A stretch of DNA of 32,704 nt from an uncultured Clostridia bacterium (GCA_947427325.1 CANEHP010000003.1:1-32704), one strand, 5' to 3'; shown: positions 16,621-24,530, counted from the stretch's first letter. A program made the numbers and translations. The notes: generated from the letters alone by a model not told the origin.

Positions 16621-16720
16621 GCAGTCGGTTAAAATGAAGCAATTCCTGTCTAATATGGCGTAAAGCAAAACAATTTTGTTTGCCAAATTCTTCCATTAGC
16701 CACGCAAAGCCGCATTATAA

Positions 16721-18124
16721 AGGCAAAGTTCCAATAATGGTACTTATCAGAACGACACTGACCGTGAGGCTATTCAGCTTGAGGTTGACGCTCTTAAGTC
16801 TGAAATTGACAGAATTTCCACTGCTACCGAGTATAATGGTATGCAGTTGTTGGATGGTTCGCTCAGCGGAGCAGGCGGTGCTGTTACAGAGTATGGTCCT
16901 AAGTATGGCGTTGTTGACACTGCAACAACAAATTTCACAGGTGCAATTATTACTTCTGACGTTGCAGGTGTTACATTGAAAACTACAGCTAATGCAACCG
17001 AAGGCGGCGAAAGCGCAACATGGGATGCTGATGGCAGAGAACTTACCTTTAATTTAGTTGCAAACAAAACTTATTCTCAAGCAGATATTGATAAGCTTAT
17101 CAGAAACGCTGATACTCTTAAGGCAGACGGCGACAAGCCTAATATTACCGTTGCTCTTAAAAACGGTATAATGACAATGGATGACGGTACTATCACAGCC
17201 GCCACATCAGCAACCGCTGCCGGTGTAAGAGCCACAACCACAAGTCAATCTATTGTTGGAACCACTGCTCCTTTAAGTGCAGCGATTTCCGGATATGGCG
17301 ATACAATTAAGCTTACATCTAATAGTTATGGCGTTGATGTGAGAAATATTGTCATTGCAACAGACGCAGAAGCAGGCAAGGAAAGTGTTGAAACTTTGCA
17401 GTCTGATAATACTGGGTACAAAGACGGTACTTTTGTACTTCACTTGTCAACAGGTAAAGAATATTCTAAAAAGGATATTGAAGCTTTATTGGCAAAAGAA
17501 GGACTTGATTACTCAGTAGAAATTACTGATTCTAACGCACCTGACGGCGATGTTTCTTTGAAGTTTGACCAAAAACAAGCAACGGCAAAATTTACTGCCA
17601 GCGCTACTGCTGGTACTGCCGGTACTTTTGCCACCGCTGCAGCTGGAACTGGCGCAATAGTTTTAGCATTAGGCGGTGGTACCTTGGGCGTAGGCGTAGG
17701 CAAGGAATTTTCTCCTACAACCGGTGAAGGTTTGACCTTCCAAATCGGTGCTAACGGCGTTGAAGACCAGAGAGTAACTCTTAACATTGACAATATGGGC
17801 GCAGACGCTCTCGGAGTAGCTTCCGCAGACGTTTCCACAAGAGACGCCGCTAACGAAGCTATCGATGCAGTTGACGTAGCAATTAAAAAGGTTTCCATGC
17901 AGCGTGCAGGACTCGGTGCTCTCCAGAACCGTCTCGAGTACACAGTTAACAACCTGACTACAACCAACGAGAACTTAACAAACGCTGAATCTCAGATCAG
18001 AGACACAGACATGGCTACAGAGATGATCAACTACACCAAGTTCAACATCCTGCAACAGGCTTCTCAGGCTATGCTGGCTCAGGCTAATCAGCAACCTCAG
18101 GCAGTTCTCCAGCTCCTTGGCTAA
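16721..18124 (+). CDS. Flagellin copy 2, headless (5'-truncated)
   Basis: The frame is open from just after TAA (16718-16720) to TAA (18122-18124), 467 codons. Recognisable flagellin begins near 16727 (QSSNNGTYQNDTDREAIQ), matching residue ~105 of the complete copy, so about 105 N-terminal residues, the export signal, start codon, ribosome site and promoter are missing. The first in-frame ATG is at 16841, inside the conserved NGMQLLDGS motif, and is not a credible natural start. The central domain differs from copy 1; the C-terminus is complete (ends QPQAVLQLLG). No stop interrupts it. Against copy 1 over about 143 bases there are about 27 differences and only one changes a residue (K to L), a sign of protein-level constraint. 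It is better viewed as a silent body than as a decayed pseudogene. Confidence 0.85.
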   Translation, partial: RQSSNNGTYQNDTDREAIQLEVDALKSEIDRISTATEYNGMQLLDGSLSGAGGAVTEYGPKYGVVDTATTNFTGAIITSDVAGVTLKTTANATEGGESATWDADGRELTFNLVANKTYSQADIDKLIRNADTLKADGDKPNITVALKNGIMTMDDGTITAATSATAAGVRATTTSQSIVGTTAPLSAAISGYGDTIKLTSNSYGVDVRNIVIATDAEAGKESVETLQSDNTGYKDGTFVLHLSTGKEYSKKDIEALLAKEGLDYSVEITDSNAPDGDVSLKFDQKQATAKFTASATAGTAGTFATAAAGTGAIVLALGGGTLGVGVGKEFSPTTGEGLTFQIGANGVEDQRVTLNIDNMGADALGVASADVSTRDAANEAIDAVDVAIKKVSMQRAGLGALQNRLEYTVNNLTTTNENLTNAESQIRDTDMATEMINYTKFNILQQASQAMLAQANQQPQAVLQLLG

Positions 18125-18125
18125 T
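17825..18125 (+). repeat. 301-bp inverted repeat, left arm (flagellin copy 2 C-terminus)
   Basis: The 301 bases from GCAGACGTTTCC to the stop codon match the reverse complement of 18391-18691 with three mismatches. The arms are separated by 265 bases. Copy 1 is more divergent over the same region. Confidence 0.93.
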
Positions 18126-18225
18126 TTATTTTCGGCGCAAAGCTTATAATTCTTTCTTATTATCTTATTACAATTCCTACAAATAATAACACACGGCTTT
18201 GGCAAAAAGTTAATAACTTATGTTA

Positions 18226-18259
18226 AGCAGAAAACCCCGCTTCGGCGGGGTTTTCTGCT
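18226..18259. terminator. Bidirectional terminator between tail-to-tail flagellin copies
   Basis: AGCAGAAAACCCCGC (18226-18240) and its exact complement (18245-18259) form a 15-bp perfect stem with a TTCG tetraloop. The upper stem is GC-rich and the lower part is an A/T run, so it can terminate in either direction. It mainly serves flagellin copy 2 on the plus strand. Confidence 0.88.
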
Positions 18260-18322
18260 TGCTGTCTTGTTTTGTGCTTGCCGTCTTTATAAGGCAAAGG
18301 GCGTTAACGCATACAAACAAAA

Positions 18323-18340
18323 CCCCCGCCGAAGCGGGGG
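18323..18340 (-). terminator. Terminator of flagellin copy 3
   Basis: CCCCCGC and GCGGGGG with a CGAA/TTCG loop, the same stem-loop as after copy 1. Here the minus-strand tail is TTTTGTTTG, a better T run. The conserved 3'-UTR element lies at 18345-18370 between the stop and this hairpin. Confidence 0.8.
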
Positions 18341-18390
18341 AAATGTATTTGTAGGAATTGTAATAAGTACAAAAAGCTTTTGCTGAATAT

Positions 18391-18691
18391 ATTAGCCAAG
18401 GAGCTGGAGAACTGCCTGAGGTTGCTGATTAGCCTGAGCCAGCATAGCCTGAGAAGCCTGTTGCAGGATGTTGAACTTGGTGTAGTTGATCATCTCTGTA
18501 GCCATGTCTGTGTCTCTGATCTGAGATTCAGCGTTTGTTAAGTTCTCGTTGGTTGTAGTCAGGTTGTTAACTGTGTACTCAAGACGGTTTTGGAGAGCAC
18601 CGAGTCCTGCACGCTGCATGGAAACCTTTTTAATTGCTGCGTCAACTGCATCGATAGCTTCGTTAGCGGCGTCTCTTGTGGAAACGTCTGC
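18391..18691 (-). repeat. 301-bp inverted repeat, right arm (flagellin copy 3 C-terminus)
   Basis: Counterpart of 17825-18125, differing at three positions. Identity ends upstream at the GCAGACG position, where the two proteins' sequences diverge, and downstream at the stop codon. Confidence 0.93.
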
Positions 18692-19150
18692 ATTAGCTAC
18701 GCCGAGAGCGGAAGAACTCATATCGTCAACTGTCAAAGTAACTCTCTGGTCTTCAACACCGTTAGCTCCTATTTGGAAGGTCAAGCCGGTACCTGTGGAA
18801 GTTACTTGTTCTTTTCCAACGCCTGCACCATCAGTAATACTTACGTCTGCCGTTCCTGCAACATTAAAGTAAACATGACCATCGTTATCACCGTCAGTAG
18901 CCTTGGAGTCGGTTAACTTAACATCAAAATCATAGCCCTCTTTAGCAAGAATGAGTTCAATATCCTTTTCGCTGTAATCAACACCGGTAGCCAAGTTAAG
19001 GGTGAGTTCAGTAGGTTTTGCGGCGTTTGCAACTGTTACAGATTCTTTACCCTTGTCAACTCCCGAAGTGTTAATTGTAATCTTTGTAGCACCGTGAGTA
19101 TCGGCAGCCAATCCATAGCTATTAGCGGTAAATGTACCATTATTTTCCAA
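18392..19150 (-). CDS. Flagellin copy 3, more severely 5'-truncated
   Basis: 252 codons from a TTG (19150) to the stop at 18392. It keeps only the later part of the variable region (from TANSYG, about residue 300 of copy 1) and the full C-terminal D1/D0 end. The D0/D1 N-terminus, sigma-D promoter and a convincing ribosome site are absent. An in-frame stop lies a few codons before the TTG. The breakpoint is about 45 bases from the cheV terminator, so sequence was lost between that terminator and the flagellin body. It cannot make an exportable flagellin by itself but could donate sequence to the other copies. Confidence 0.8.
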   Translation of the reverse strand: MENNGTFTANSYGLAADTHGATKITINTSGVDKGKESVTVANAAKPTELTLNLATGVDYSEKDIELILAKEGYDFDVKLTDSKATDGDNDGHVYFNVAGTADVSITDGAGVGKEQVTSTGTGLTFQIGANGVEDQRVTLTVDDMSSSALGVANADVSTRDAANEAIDAVDAAIKKVSMQRAGLGALQNRLEYTVNNLTTTNENLTNAESQIRDTDMATEMINYTKFNILQQASQAMLAQANQQPQAVLQLLG

Positions 19151-19191
19151 ATAACACCCTACTTAGTTGCCAAAAATTGTCAAAACGGCAG

Positions 19192-19225
19192 CAAAAACCG
19201 CCCTAACCAAAAGGTCTAAGGCGGT
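19192..19225 (-). terminator. Terminator of cheV
   Basis: On the minus strand ACCGCC...ACC (19225-19213) pairs with GGTTAGGGCGGT (19208-19197) across TTTT, followed by Ts (19196-19193). It is about 38 bases past the cheV stop and just upstream of flagellin copy 3. Confidence 0.82.
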
Positions 19226-19262
19226 AAATATACAATAGCAAATATACCATATTATAATAGTA

Positions 19263-20180
19263 TCACTTATTATTTTTACTGAGATATTTATAAAGCGTCT
19301 CCACAAGTATACCGATCTGCGGCTTGGAAAATTGCTCGTCTGCGCCGATGCTTTCGCCCTTTATTCTCATCTGCTCGTTAATAAGCGAGCTGAACAGGAA
19401 TACGGGAATCTGCTTCATAACGGGATCGTCCTTTATTCTCTTGGTAAGGTGATGTCCGTCCATCTGCGGCATTTCGATATCGGAAATAATCAGCGCCACT
19501 TCACTGCGTATATCGTCTCCCAGCTCCTTAAAGCTGCTGATATAGTCAAAGGCGTCCTTGCCGTTGGTAAAGGACATAACATTTCTGAAGCCTGCGGTGT
19601 GCAGAGTATCCATTATCATCTTGTTAAGCAATGCGCTGTCCTCTGCAATAACAATATGGCTTGTAAAGTCCACCGACTCCATTTTCTTCAGCTTATCCAT
19701 ACCTGAGGTGTCAAGACCTGCCGACTTGTTGATATCCGCAACGATTCTTTCAAAGTCGAGAATAAGGATCATTCCGTCCTCAAGCTTTGCAACGCCCGTA
19801 ATAAGTCCGCCGTTTTCGTTCTGTGCAACTGAGGGCGGCTTCTCAATGCTTGCCCAGCTTAATTTTACAATACCGTTTACCGAGCTTACATGGAACGCCA
19901 CATGCATACCGTTAAACTCGCATATGATCATCATACCCTCGGAGCTTTCGTCCGCAGGGGATTTAAGAACCCTGTGCAAATCCACCACAGTGATAAGAAT
20001 ATCACGGGGCATAAATATACCTTCCACAGCGTCAGGAGCGTCGGGCATGGGCGTAACGGTGGAATAGCGCATCATTTCGCTGACCTTGGCAATATTTATT
20101 CCAAAACACTTTTTGCCCACATAAAATTTCAGAAGCTCTAATTCGTTAGTGCCGCTTTCAAGCAGAATACCTGTATCCAT
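19263..20180 (-). CDS. cheV: Chemotaxis coupling/adaptation protein CheV
   Basis: A 305-residue cytosolic protein with an N-terminal CheW-like coupling domain (about 12-160; ELELLKFYVGKKCFGINIAKV, IFMPRDILITVVDLHRVL). A C-terminal receiver domain (about 170-305) contains the acidic pair in VIAEDSALL, the phospho-acceptor Asp234 in LIISDIEMPQMDG, a conserved Ser in FLFSSL and Lys in FSKPQ. CheV links chemoreceptors to CheA and adapts signalling by phosphorylation. It has its own promoter and terminator. Its position beside the flagellin cluster fits a motility island, although no other che genes are in the window. Confidence 0.95.
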   Translation of the reverse strand: MDTGILLESGTNELELLKFYVGKKCFGINIAKVSEMMRYSTVTPMPDAPDAVEGIFMPRDILITVVDLHRVLKSPADESSEGMMIICEFNGMHVAFHVSSVNGIVKLSWASIEKPPSVAQNENGGLITGVAKLEDGMILILDFERIVADINKSAGLDTSGMDKLKKMESVDFTSHIVIAEDSALLNKMIMDTLHTAGFRNVMSFTNGKDAFDYISSFKELGDDIRSEVALIISDIEMPQMDGHHLTKRIKDDPVMKQIPVFLFSSLINEQMRIKGESIGADEQFSKPQIGILVETLYKYLSKNNK

Positions 20181-20226
20181 AGCAATCCTCCGATATTATG
20201 TAAATTGTGCTTAAATGCTTTTTTTT

Positions 20227-20255
20227 ATTATACTACATTTTTAAAGGGATTTCAA
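20227..20255 (-). promoter_or_regulatory. Sigma-A promoter of cheV
   Basis: TTGAAA (20255-20250), 17-base spacer, TATAAT (20232-20227) on the minus strand. The predicted start is near 20220, and CGGAGGA (20192-20186) supplies the ribosome site. No sigma-D motif is seen, so cheV may be under housekeeping control unlike the flagellin. Confidence 0.8.
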
Positions 20256-20275
20256 GAGCTTTATTTAAAAAACTC

Positions 20276-20300
20276 AAAAGCCGCTTCAGGGTCAGCTTTT
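20276..20300 (-). terminator. Possible weak terminator of the ABC exporter operon
   Basis: AAAAGC (20300-20295) and GCTTTT (20281-20276) can pair around a 13-base loop on the minus strand, followed by GAGTTTTTT. The stem is short. It lies about 95 bases after the last ABC gene. Confidence 0.4.
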
Positions 20301-20356
20301 TAAGCAGCGCCTTAAATTGGAAAAAATGCAAATAATAATTTTTATCGTTACTTAAC

Positions 20357-20404
20357 AAATCACTCAAGAAATCACTCAAGAAATCGCTCAAAAAATCACT
20401 CAAG
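20357..20404. repeat. Four tandem 12-bp repeats overlapping the end of the ABC gene
   Basis: Units AAATCACTCAAG at 20357, 20369, 20381 (variant with GCTCAAA) and 20393, plus-strand orientation. The stop codon of the ABC gene (20398-20396) is inside the last unit, and because 12 is a multiple of three, TGA recurs in the same frame in two further units. The array appears to have grown from the gene's 3' end. Confidence 0.88.
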
Positions 20405-22309
20405 CTCAAAAGCTCCCGTATAAAGCCTGTAATACTGCCCCTTTTCCTCAATAAGCTTTTGGTGGCTTCCTCTCTCAATAATTCTTCCGTGGTCAAGCAC
20501 CATAATAACGTCGGAGTTCTGCACGGTGGAAAGTCTGTGAGCGATTACAAAAACGGTTCTGCCCTTCATCAGGGCGTCCATTCCCTTTTGCACGATCGCC
20601 TCCGTTCTTGTATCAATGGAGGAGGTAGCCTCGTCAAGTATCATAACGGGCGGATCGGCAACCGCCGCTCTGGCAATCGCCAAAAGCTGCCTCTGACCCT
20701 GTGAAAGATTTGCGCCGTTGCCGCTGAGCTGGGTATTGTACCCCTCGGGAAGTCTTGTAACAAAATCGTCTGCTCCCGCAAGCTTTGCCGCCCTGATGCA
20801 CTCCTCGTCGGTGGCGTCAAGCTTGCCGTAGCGGATATTATCCATAACCGAACCCGTGAAAAGGTTGGTGTCCTGCAAAACGATACCGAGAGAGTGACGG
20901 AGATCGGCTTTCTTTATTTTGTTTATGTTAATTCCGTCATAGCGTATCTTTCCGTCCGCAATATCGTAAAATCTGTTTATCAGGTTTGTGATAGTGGTCT
21001 TTCCTGCGCCTGTCGCACCCACAAAGGCAACCTTTTGTCCCGGCTCTGCATAAATGGTTACGTCATGGAGAACCGTTTTGCCCTCCTCGTAGGCAAAGTC
21101 CACGTCAAACAAGCGGACGTCGCCCGTAAGCTTTGTGTAGGTAACCGAGCCGTCCTCGGAATGCGGGTGCTTCCATGCCCAAAGACCCGTTCTTTCCCTG
21201 CACTCGGTAATAACGCCGTTTTCTTCCTTAGCATTTACAAGGGTAACATAGCCCTCGTCGGTTTCAGGCTCCTGATCCATAAGCTCAAAAATACGCTGTG
21301 CGCCTGCAATACCCATTACAACCGAGTTTATCTGGAAGGAGACCTGACCGATATTTCCCGCAAACTGCTTTGTCATATTAAGGAAAGGTACGGTTACGCT
21401 TATACTGAACGCCATTCCCGAAATACTGATGTTTCCCGCTCCCGAAATCAGGAAAAATCCTCCCGCAAGAGCAATAACCACATAAAGGATATTGCCTAAA
21501 TTTCCCATAACCGGACCTAATATGTTGGAGTAGCTGTTAGCCCTTTCGGAGTCATGGTAAAGCTGATCGTTGATACGGTCAAAGTCCTCCTTGCTTTCCT
21601 CCTCATGGCAGAAAACCTTTACCACCTTCTGACCGTTCATTATTTCCTCGATATAGCCTTCTTCCTTACCGATGGCTCTTTGCTGTTTTACAAAGTATTT
21701 GGCAGAGCCGCCGCCGATTTTCTTTGTAAGGAATATCATAACCGCCGTTCCCGCCAATACCACAAGTGTGAGCCACAGGCTGAAATACAGCATTATTCCC
21801 AAAACTGTGGCAATAACCACGCCCATGCTGAACAGCTGGGGCAGGCTTTGCGAAATAAGCTGGCGGAGAGCGTCTATATCGTTGGTGTAAACGCTCATGA
21901 TATCGCCGTGATTGTGGGTGTCAAAATACTTTATGGGCAATGTCTGCATCTGCCCGAACAGCTTTACACGCATTTTCATAAGCACGCCCTGGGTAACGGT
22001 TGCGCCCATTTGATTGTAAATAACGGAGGAAATAAGGGACAGCACATAAAGCGCCGCCAAAACTCCCGCAATGGATAAGATCTCGCCGCTTACCGCCGCC
22101 CAGTCGCCCGATTTCCAGCTTTCCTCGATTATGCCTATGATTTTTTGCATAAACACAGAGGGTATTGAGCTGACTGCCGCATTAAACAAAATACAGAAAA
22201 TAATAATGGGAACTCTTACAGGGTAAAATTGAAAGACCATTTTAAGGGTGCGCTTTACTGCGCCCTTTTTCAGCTTGGGCTTAGGTCCTCTCGGTCCTCT
22301 CGGAGGCAT
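20396..22309 (-). CDS. ABC exporter subunit with the catalytically complete ATP site
   Basis: A 637-residue half-transporter: six-helix exporter membrane domain (about 30-340) then an ABC ATPase. Walker A VGATGAGKTT has Lys437, the signature is LSQGQRQLLAIARA, and Walker B ILDEATSSID has catalytic Glu560. An extra segment (about 355-405, including RTGLWAWKHPHSEDG) links the domains. The N-terminus is Pro/Gly-rich and basic (PPRGPRGPKPKLKKG). It starts one base after the stop of the upstream ABC gene, so the two are translationally coupled. Together they fit the heterodimeric multidrug/lipid exporter type (BmrCD/YheHI, TmrAB). Substrate cannot be read from sequence. Confidence 0.93.
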   Translation of the reverse strand: MPPRGPRGPKPKLKKGAVKRTLKMVFQFYPVRVPIIIFCILFNAAVSSIPSVFMQKIIGIIEESWKSGDWAAVSGEILSIAGVLAALYVLSLISSVIYNQMGATVTQGVLMKMRVKLFGQMQTLPIKYFDTHNHGDIMSVYTNDIDALRQLISQSLPQLFSMGVVIATVLGIMLYFSLWLTLVVLAGTAVMIFLTKKIGGGSAKYFVKQQRAIGKEEGYIEEIMNGQKVVKVFCHEEESKEDFDRINDQLYHDSERANSYSNILGPVMGNLGNILYVVIALAGGFFLISGAGNISISGMAFSISVTVPFLNMTKQFAGNIGQVSFQINSVVMGIAGAQRIFELMDQEPETDEGYVTLVNAKEENGVITECRERTGLWAWKHPHSEDGSVTYTKLTGDVRLFDVDFAYEEGKTVLHDVTIYAEPGQKVAFVGATGAGKTTITNLINRFYDIADGKIRYDGININKIKKADLRHSLGIVLQDTNLFTGSVMDNIRYGKLDATDEECIRAAKLAGADDFVTRLPEGYNTQLSGNGANLSQGQRQLLAIARAAVADPPVMILDEATSSIDTRTEAIVQKGMDALMKGRTVFVIAHRLSTVQNSDVIMVLDHGRIIERGSHQKLIEEKGQYYRLYTGAFELE

Positions 22310-22310
22310 A

Positions 22311-24086
22311 TCAGCTCACCTCGCTTTCACTGTTATTCCGACTGCCGTCAACCTTGTTTTGTGAGGTGTAAACTTCACGGTAGATCCTGTTGGTTTTCAA
22401 AAGCTCCTCATGCGTTCCCACACCGTCAATTCTGCCGCCCTCCATAATTACAATGCGGTCGGCGTCCTGAACGGAGGAGGTTCTTTGAGCTATTATGATT
22501 TTTGTGGTATCGGGCATATACTTTTTAAAGCCGTTCCTTATCAGGGCGTCGGTCTTTGTGTCAACAGCGCTGGTGGAGTCATCAAGAATAAGTATCTTGG
22601 GCTTTTTTAACAGCGCCCTTGCTATGCAGAGCCTTTGCTTCTGTCCGCCCGAAACGTTTGCGCCGCCCTGCTCGATATAGGTGTCGTAGCCGTCGGGGAA
22701 GCCCTGAATAAATTCGTCCGCCTGTGCGATTTTGCAGGCTTCGATCATTTCCTCGTCGGTGGCTTCCTTATTGCCCCAGCGGAGATTTTCTTTGATCGTG
22801 CCGCTGAACAGCACGTTTTTCTGTAAAACAACGGCGACCTGATTGCGGAGAGCCTCCACGTCATAATCCCTTACATCGACGCCGCCCACCCTTACATCGC
22901 CCTCGGTGGCGTCGTAAAGACGGGATATAAGCTGAATGAGAGAGGATTTTGAAGAGCCTGTTCCGCCGATAATACCAATGGTTTCCCCGCTTTTTATATG
23001 CAGGTCGATATCCGACAGCGCAAATTTTTCCGCCTGCGCCGAATATCTGAAATTAACATTATCAAAGTCAACAGAACCGTCCTTTACCTCCCAAACGGCA
23101 TCGTCGGGGGAAGTAATGGTGCTTTCCTCGGTAAGAACCTCCGAAATTCTTCTTGCGGATTCGTTTGCCATAGTTATCATAACAAATACCATGGAAACCA
23201 TCATAAGGCTGCTTAAAATCTGAAAGCTGTATGTAAGCAGTCCCGAAAGCTGTCCCACCTGCAAATCAATGCCCGTGGAGGTAATAACCGTATAAGAGCC
23301 GAAAATCATAACGAAAATCATAACGCTGTATAAGCAGAACTGCATTAAAGGACCGTTAAACGCCAGGATCTTTTCCGCCCTTGTAAAGTCCTTTCTTACG
23401 TCCTCGGCTGCGTTTGTGAACTTCTCCGTTTCGTAATCTTCCCTGACGTAGGACTTAACGACTCTCATACCCTTAACGTTTTCCTGTATGGACTCGTTGA
23501 TTTTATCGTACTTTTTAAATACTCTTTTAAATAAGGGCATTGCCTTTTTTATAATTATAACAAGGCAAATACCCATAAAGGGCATAAGAGCCACAAAGAT
23601 CCACGCCATTTTTCCGCCCATAATAAAAGCCATGGCAAAGGAAAATACCAGCATTATGGGACAGCGTACCGCCATTCTTATAATGGTCATAAACGCCATC
23701 TGAACATTGGTAACGTCGGTAGTCAGACGGGTAACCAGAGATGATGTGGAAAAGCGGTCGATGTTTTCAAAGGAAAAGCTCTGTACCTTATAGAACATAT
23801 CCTTGCGCAGATTTTTTGCGAATCCGCAGGAAGCTACCGCACAGGTTTTTCCCGCTCCTACGCCGAATATAAGCGAGATAACCGCCATTACGGCAAGGAT
23901 GACGCCGTATTTGACTATCACCTCAAATTCGCAGCCCGCCTGTATCTCGTTTATCAGCTTGGCAATTACAAACGGCAGCATACATTCCATAGCTACCTCG
24001 CCTATAATAAGGATGGGCGTCCAGATTGCAGGGGCTTTGTATTCCCTTACGGACTTCATAATCGTTCTTATCATTTTCTCAGTCAT
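22311..24086 (-). CDS. ABC exporter subunit with a degenerate ATP site
   Basis: A 591-residue half-transporter with a six-helix membrane domain (about 15-310) and an ABC domain. Walker A IGGTGSSKSS has Lys380, the signature VSGGQKQRL is canonical, but Walker B reads LILDDSTSAVD with Asp503 where the catalytic Glu is expected. Pairing with the downstream subunit gives one full site (partner Glu560 with this subunit's VSGGQ) and one degenerate site (this Asp503 with the partner's LSQGQ), the hallmark of asymmetric heterodimeric exporters. It is the first gene of the operon, about 110 bases after a perfect promoter, with AAAGGAG before the ATG. Confidence 0.93.
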   Translation of the reverse strand: MTEKMIRTIMKSVREYKAPAIWTPILIIGEVAMECMLPFVIAKLINEIQAGCEFEVIVKYGVILAVMAVISLIFGVGAGKTCAVASCGFAKNLRKDMFYKVQSFSFENIDRFSTSSLVTRLTTDVTNVQMAFMTIIRMAVRCPIMLVFSFAMAFIMGGKMAWIFVALMPFMGICLVIIIKKAMPLFKRVFKKYDKINESIQENVKGMRVVKSYVREDYETEKFTNAAEDVRKDFTRAEKILAFNGPLMQFCLYSVMIFVMIFGSYTVITSTGIDLQVGQLSGLLTYSFQILSSLMMVSMVFVMITMANESARRISEVLTEESTITSPDDAVWEVKDGSVDFDNVNFRYSAQAEKFALSDIDLHIKSGETIGIIGGTGSSKSSLIQLISRLYDATEGDVRVGGVDVRDYDVEALRNQVAVVLQKNVLFSGTIKENLRWGNKEATDEEMIEACKIAQADEFIQGFPDGYDTYIEQGGANVSGGQKQRLCIARALLKKPKILILDDSTSAVDTKTDALIRNGFKKYMPDTTKIIIAQRTSSVQDADRIVIMEGGRIDGVGTHEELLKTNRIYREVYTSQNKVDGSRNNSESEVS

Positions 24087-24196
24087 ACACTCCTTTCGTT
24101 TTGCCTTTTAAATTAAAAATCCTAACTAAAACTCCGCAAAAAAAGAAAAAGTTATACGAATAAATTTGTTTGTGTACAAAACTTATTGCAAATTGA

Positions 24197-24225
24197 ATTA
24201 TAGCACAACAAATTTTTATTGTCAA
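24197..24225 (-). promoter_or_regulatory. Perfect consensus sigma-A promoter of the ABC exporter operon
   Basis: TTGACA (24225-24220), 17-base spacer, TATAAT (24202-24197) on the minus strand. The leader of about 105 bases is AT-rich and contains TTTGTACACAAA, a near-palindrome that could be an operator. No regulator gene is adjacent. Confidence 0.9.
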
Positions 24226-24283
24226 TAGGTTTTGGGACAATAAATCAGTTAGACGGGCTAATTTGTTATAATACGGCGGAAGA

Positions 24284-24440
24284 TATTGCTCCCCCAATTA
24301 AAGTTTGCCACAGGATGCAGGCGCAAATGAAAAATATCAAGGAAAAAAGCACAGCAATATGCCATATTGCGAGCATTTTTGACGCAGAGATTTTTTATTC
24401 GCATCAAGTATTGTGGCAAGATTTAATTGGGGGAGCAATA
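24284..24440. mobile_element. MITE-like 153-bp palindromic element with TA flanks
   Basis: Terminal inverted repeats of 27 bases (24286-24312 and 24412-24438; starting TTGCTCCCCCAATTAAA) match at 25 positions and are flanked on both sides by TA. The interior is an imperfect palindrome whose exact centre is the GCAATATG-C-CATATTGC motif at 24354-24370. No transposase is encoded. TA target duplication with long inverted repeats is characteristic of non-autonomous IS630/Tc1-mariner derivatives; that parentage is inferred. It lies between the ABC operon promoter and the small YdeI-C-like gene. Confidence 0.8.
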
Positions 24441-24455
24441 AGAACAAGTTCTAAA

Positions 24456-24512
24456 ATTCGTGCTGCCGAGAAAGCGGGCATAAATTCCCGCAGCTTCCCT
24501 GACAGCACGAAT
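24456..24512 (-). terminator. Probable terminator after the glucan-synthase-type operon
   Basis: ATTCGTGCTG (24456-24465) pairs with CAGCACGAAT (24503-24512), with an inner GCGGG/CCCGC stem (24474-24478 with 24487-24491). The minus-strand tail AATTTTAG is a weak T run. It begins about 19 bases past the stop of the small downstream gene. Confidence 0.55.
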
Positions 24513-24530
24513 CTTGAGATCGGTAATTTA

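Noticed and set aside
16435-16632. 65-residue plus-strand open frame over the toxin region
   Set aside because: It runs through both hairpins and antisense to the toxin, lacks a ribosome site, and the strong plus promoter is better explained by an antisense RNA.
16630-16656. TAAA-N15-TCTAATAT upstream of headless flagellin copy 2 as a decayed sigma-D promoter
   Set aside because: Only five of eight -10 bases match, and the four core GCCG positions are mostly changed. No ribosome site or head follows it.
20233-20496. Leu-Ser-Asp-Phe repeat protein read from the 12-bp array
   Set aside because: This frame is out of register with the ABC gene and is created by the tandem repeat. No start signal supports it.
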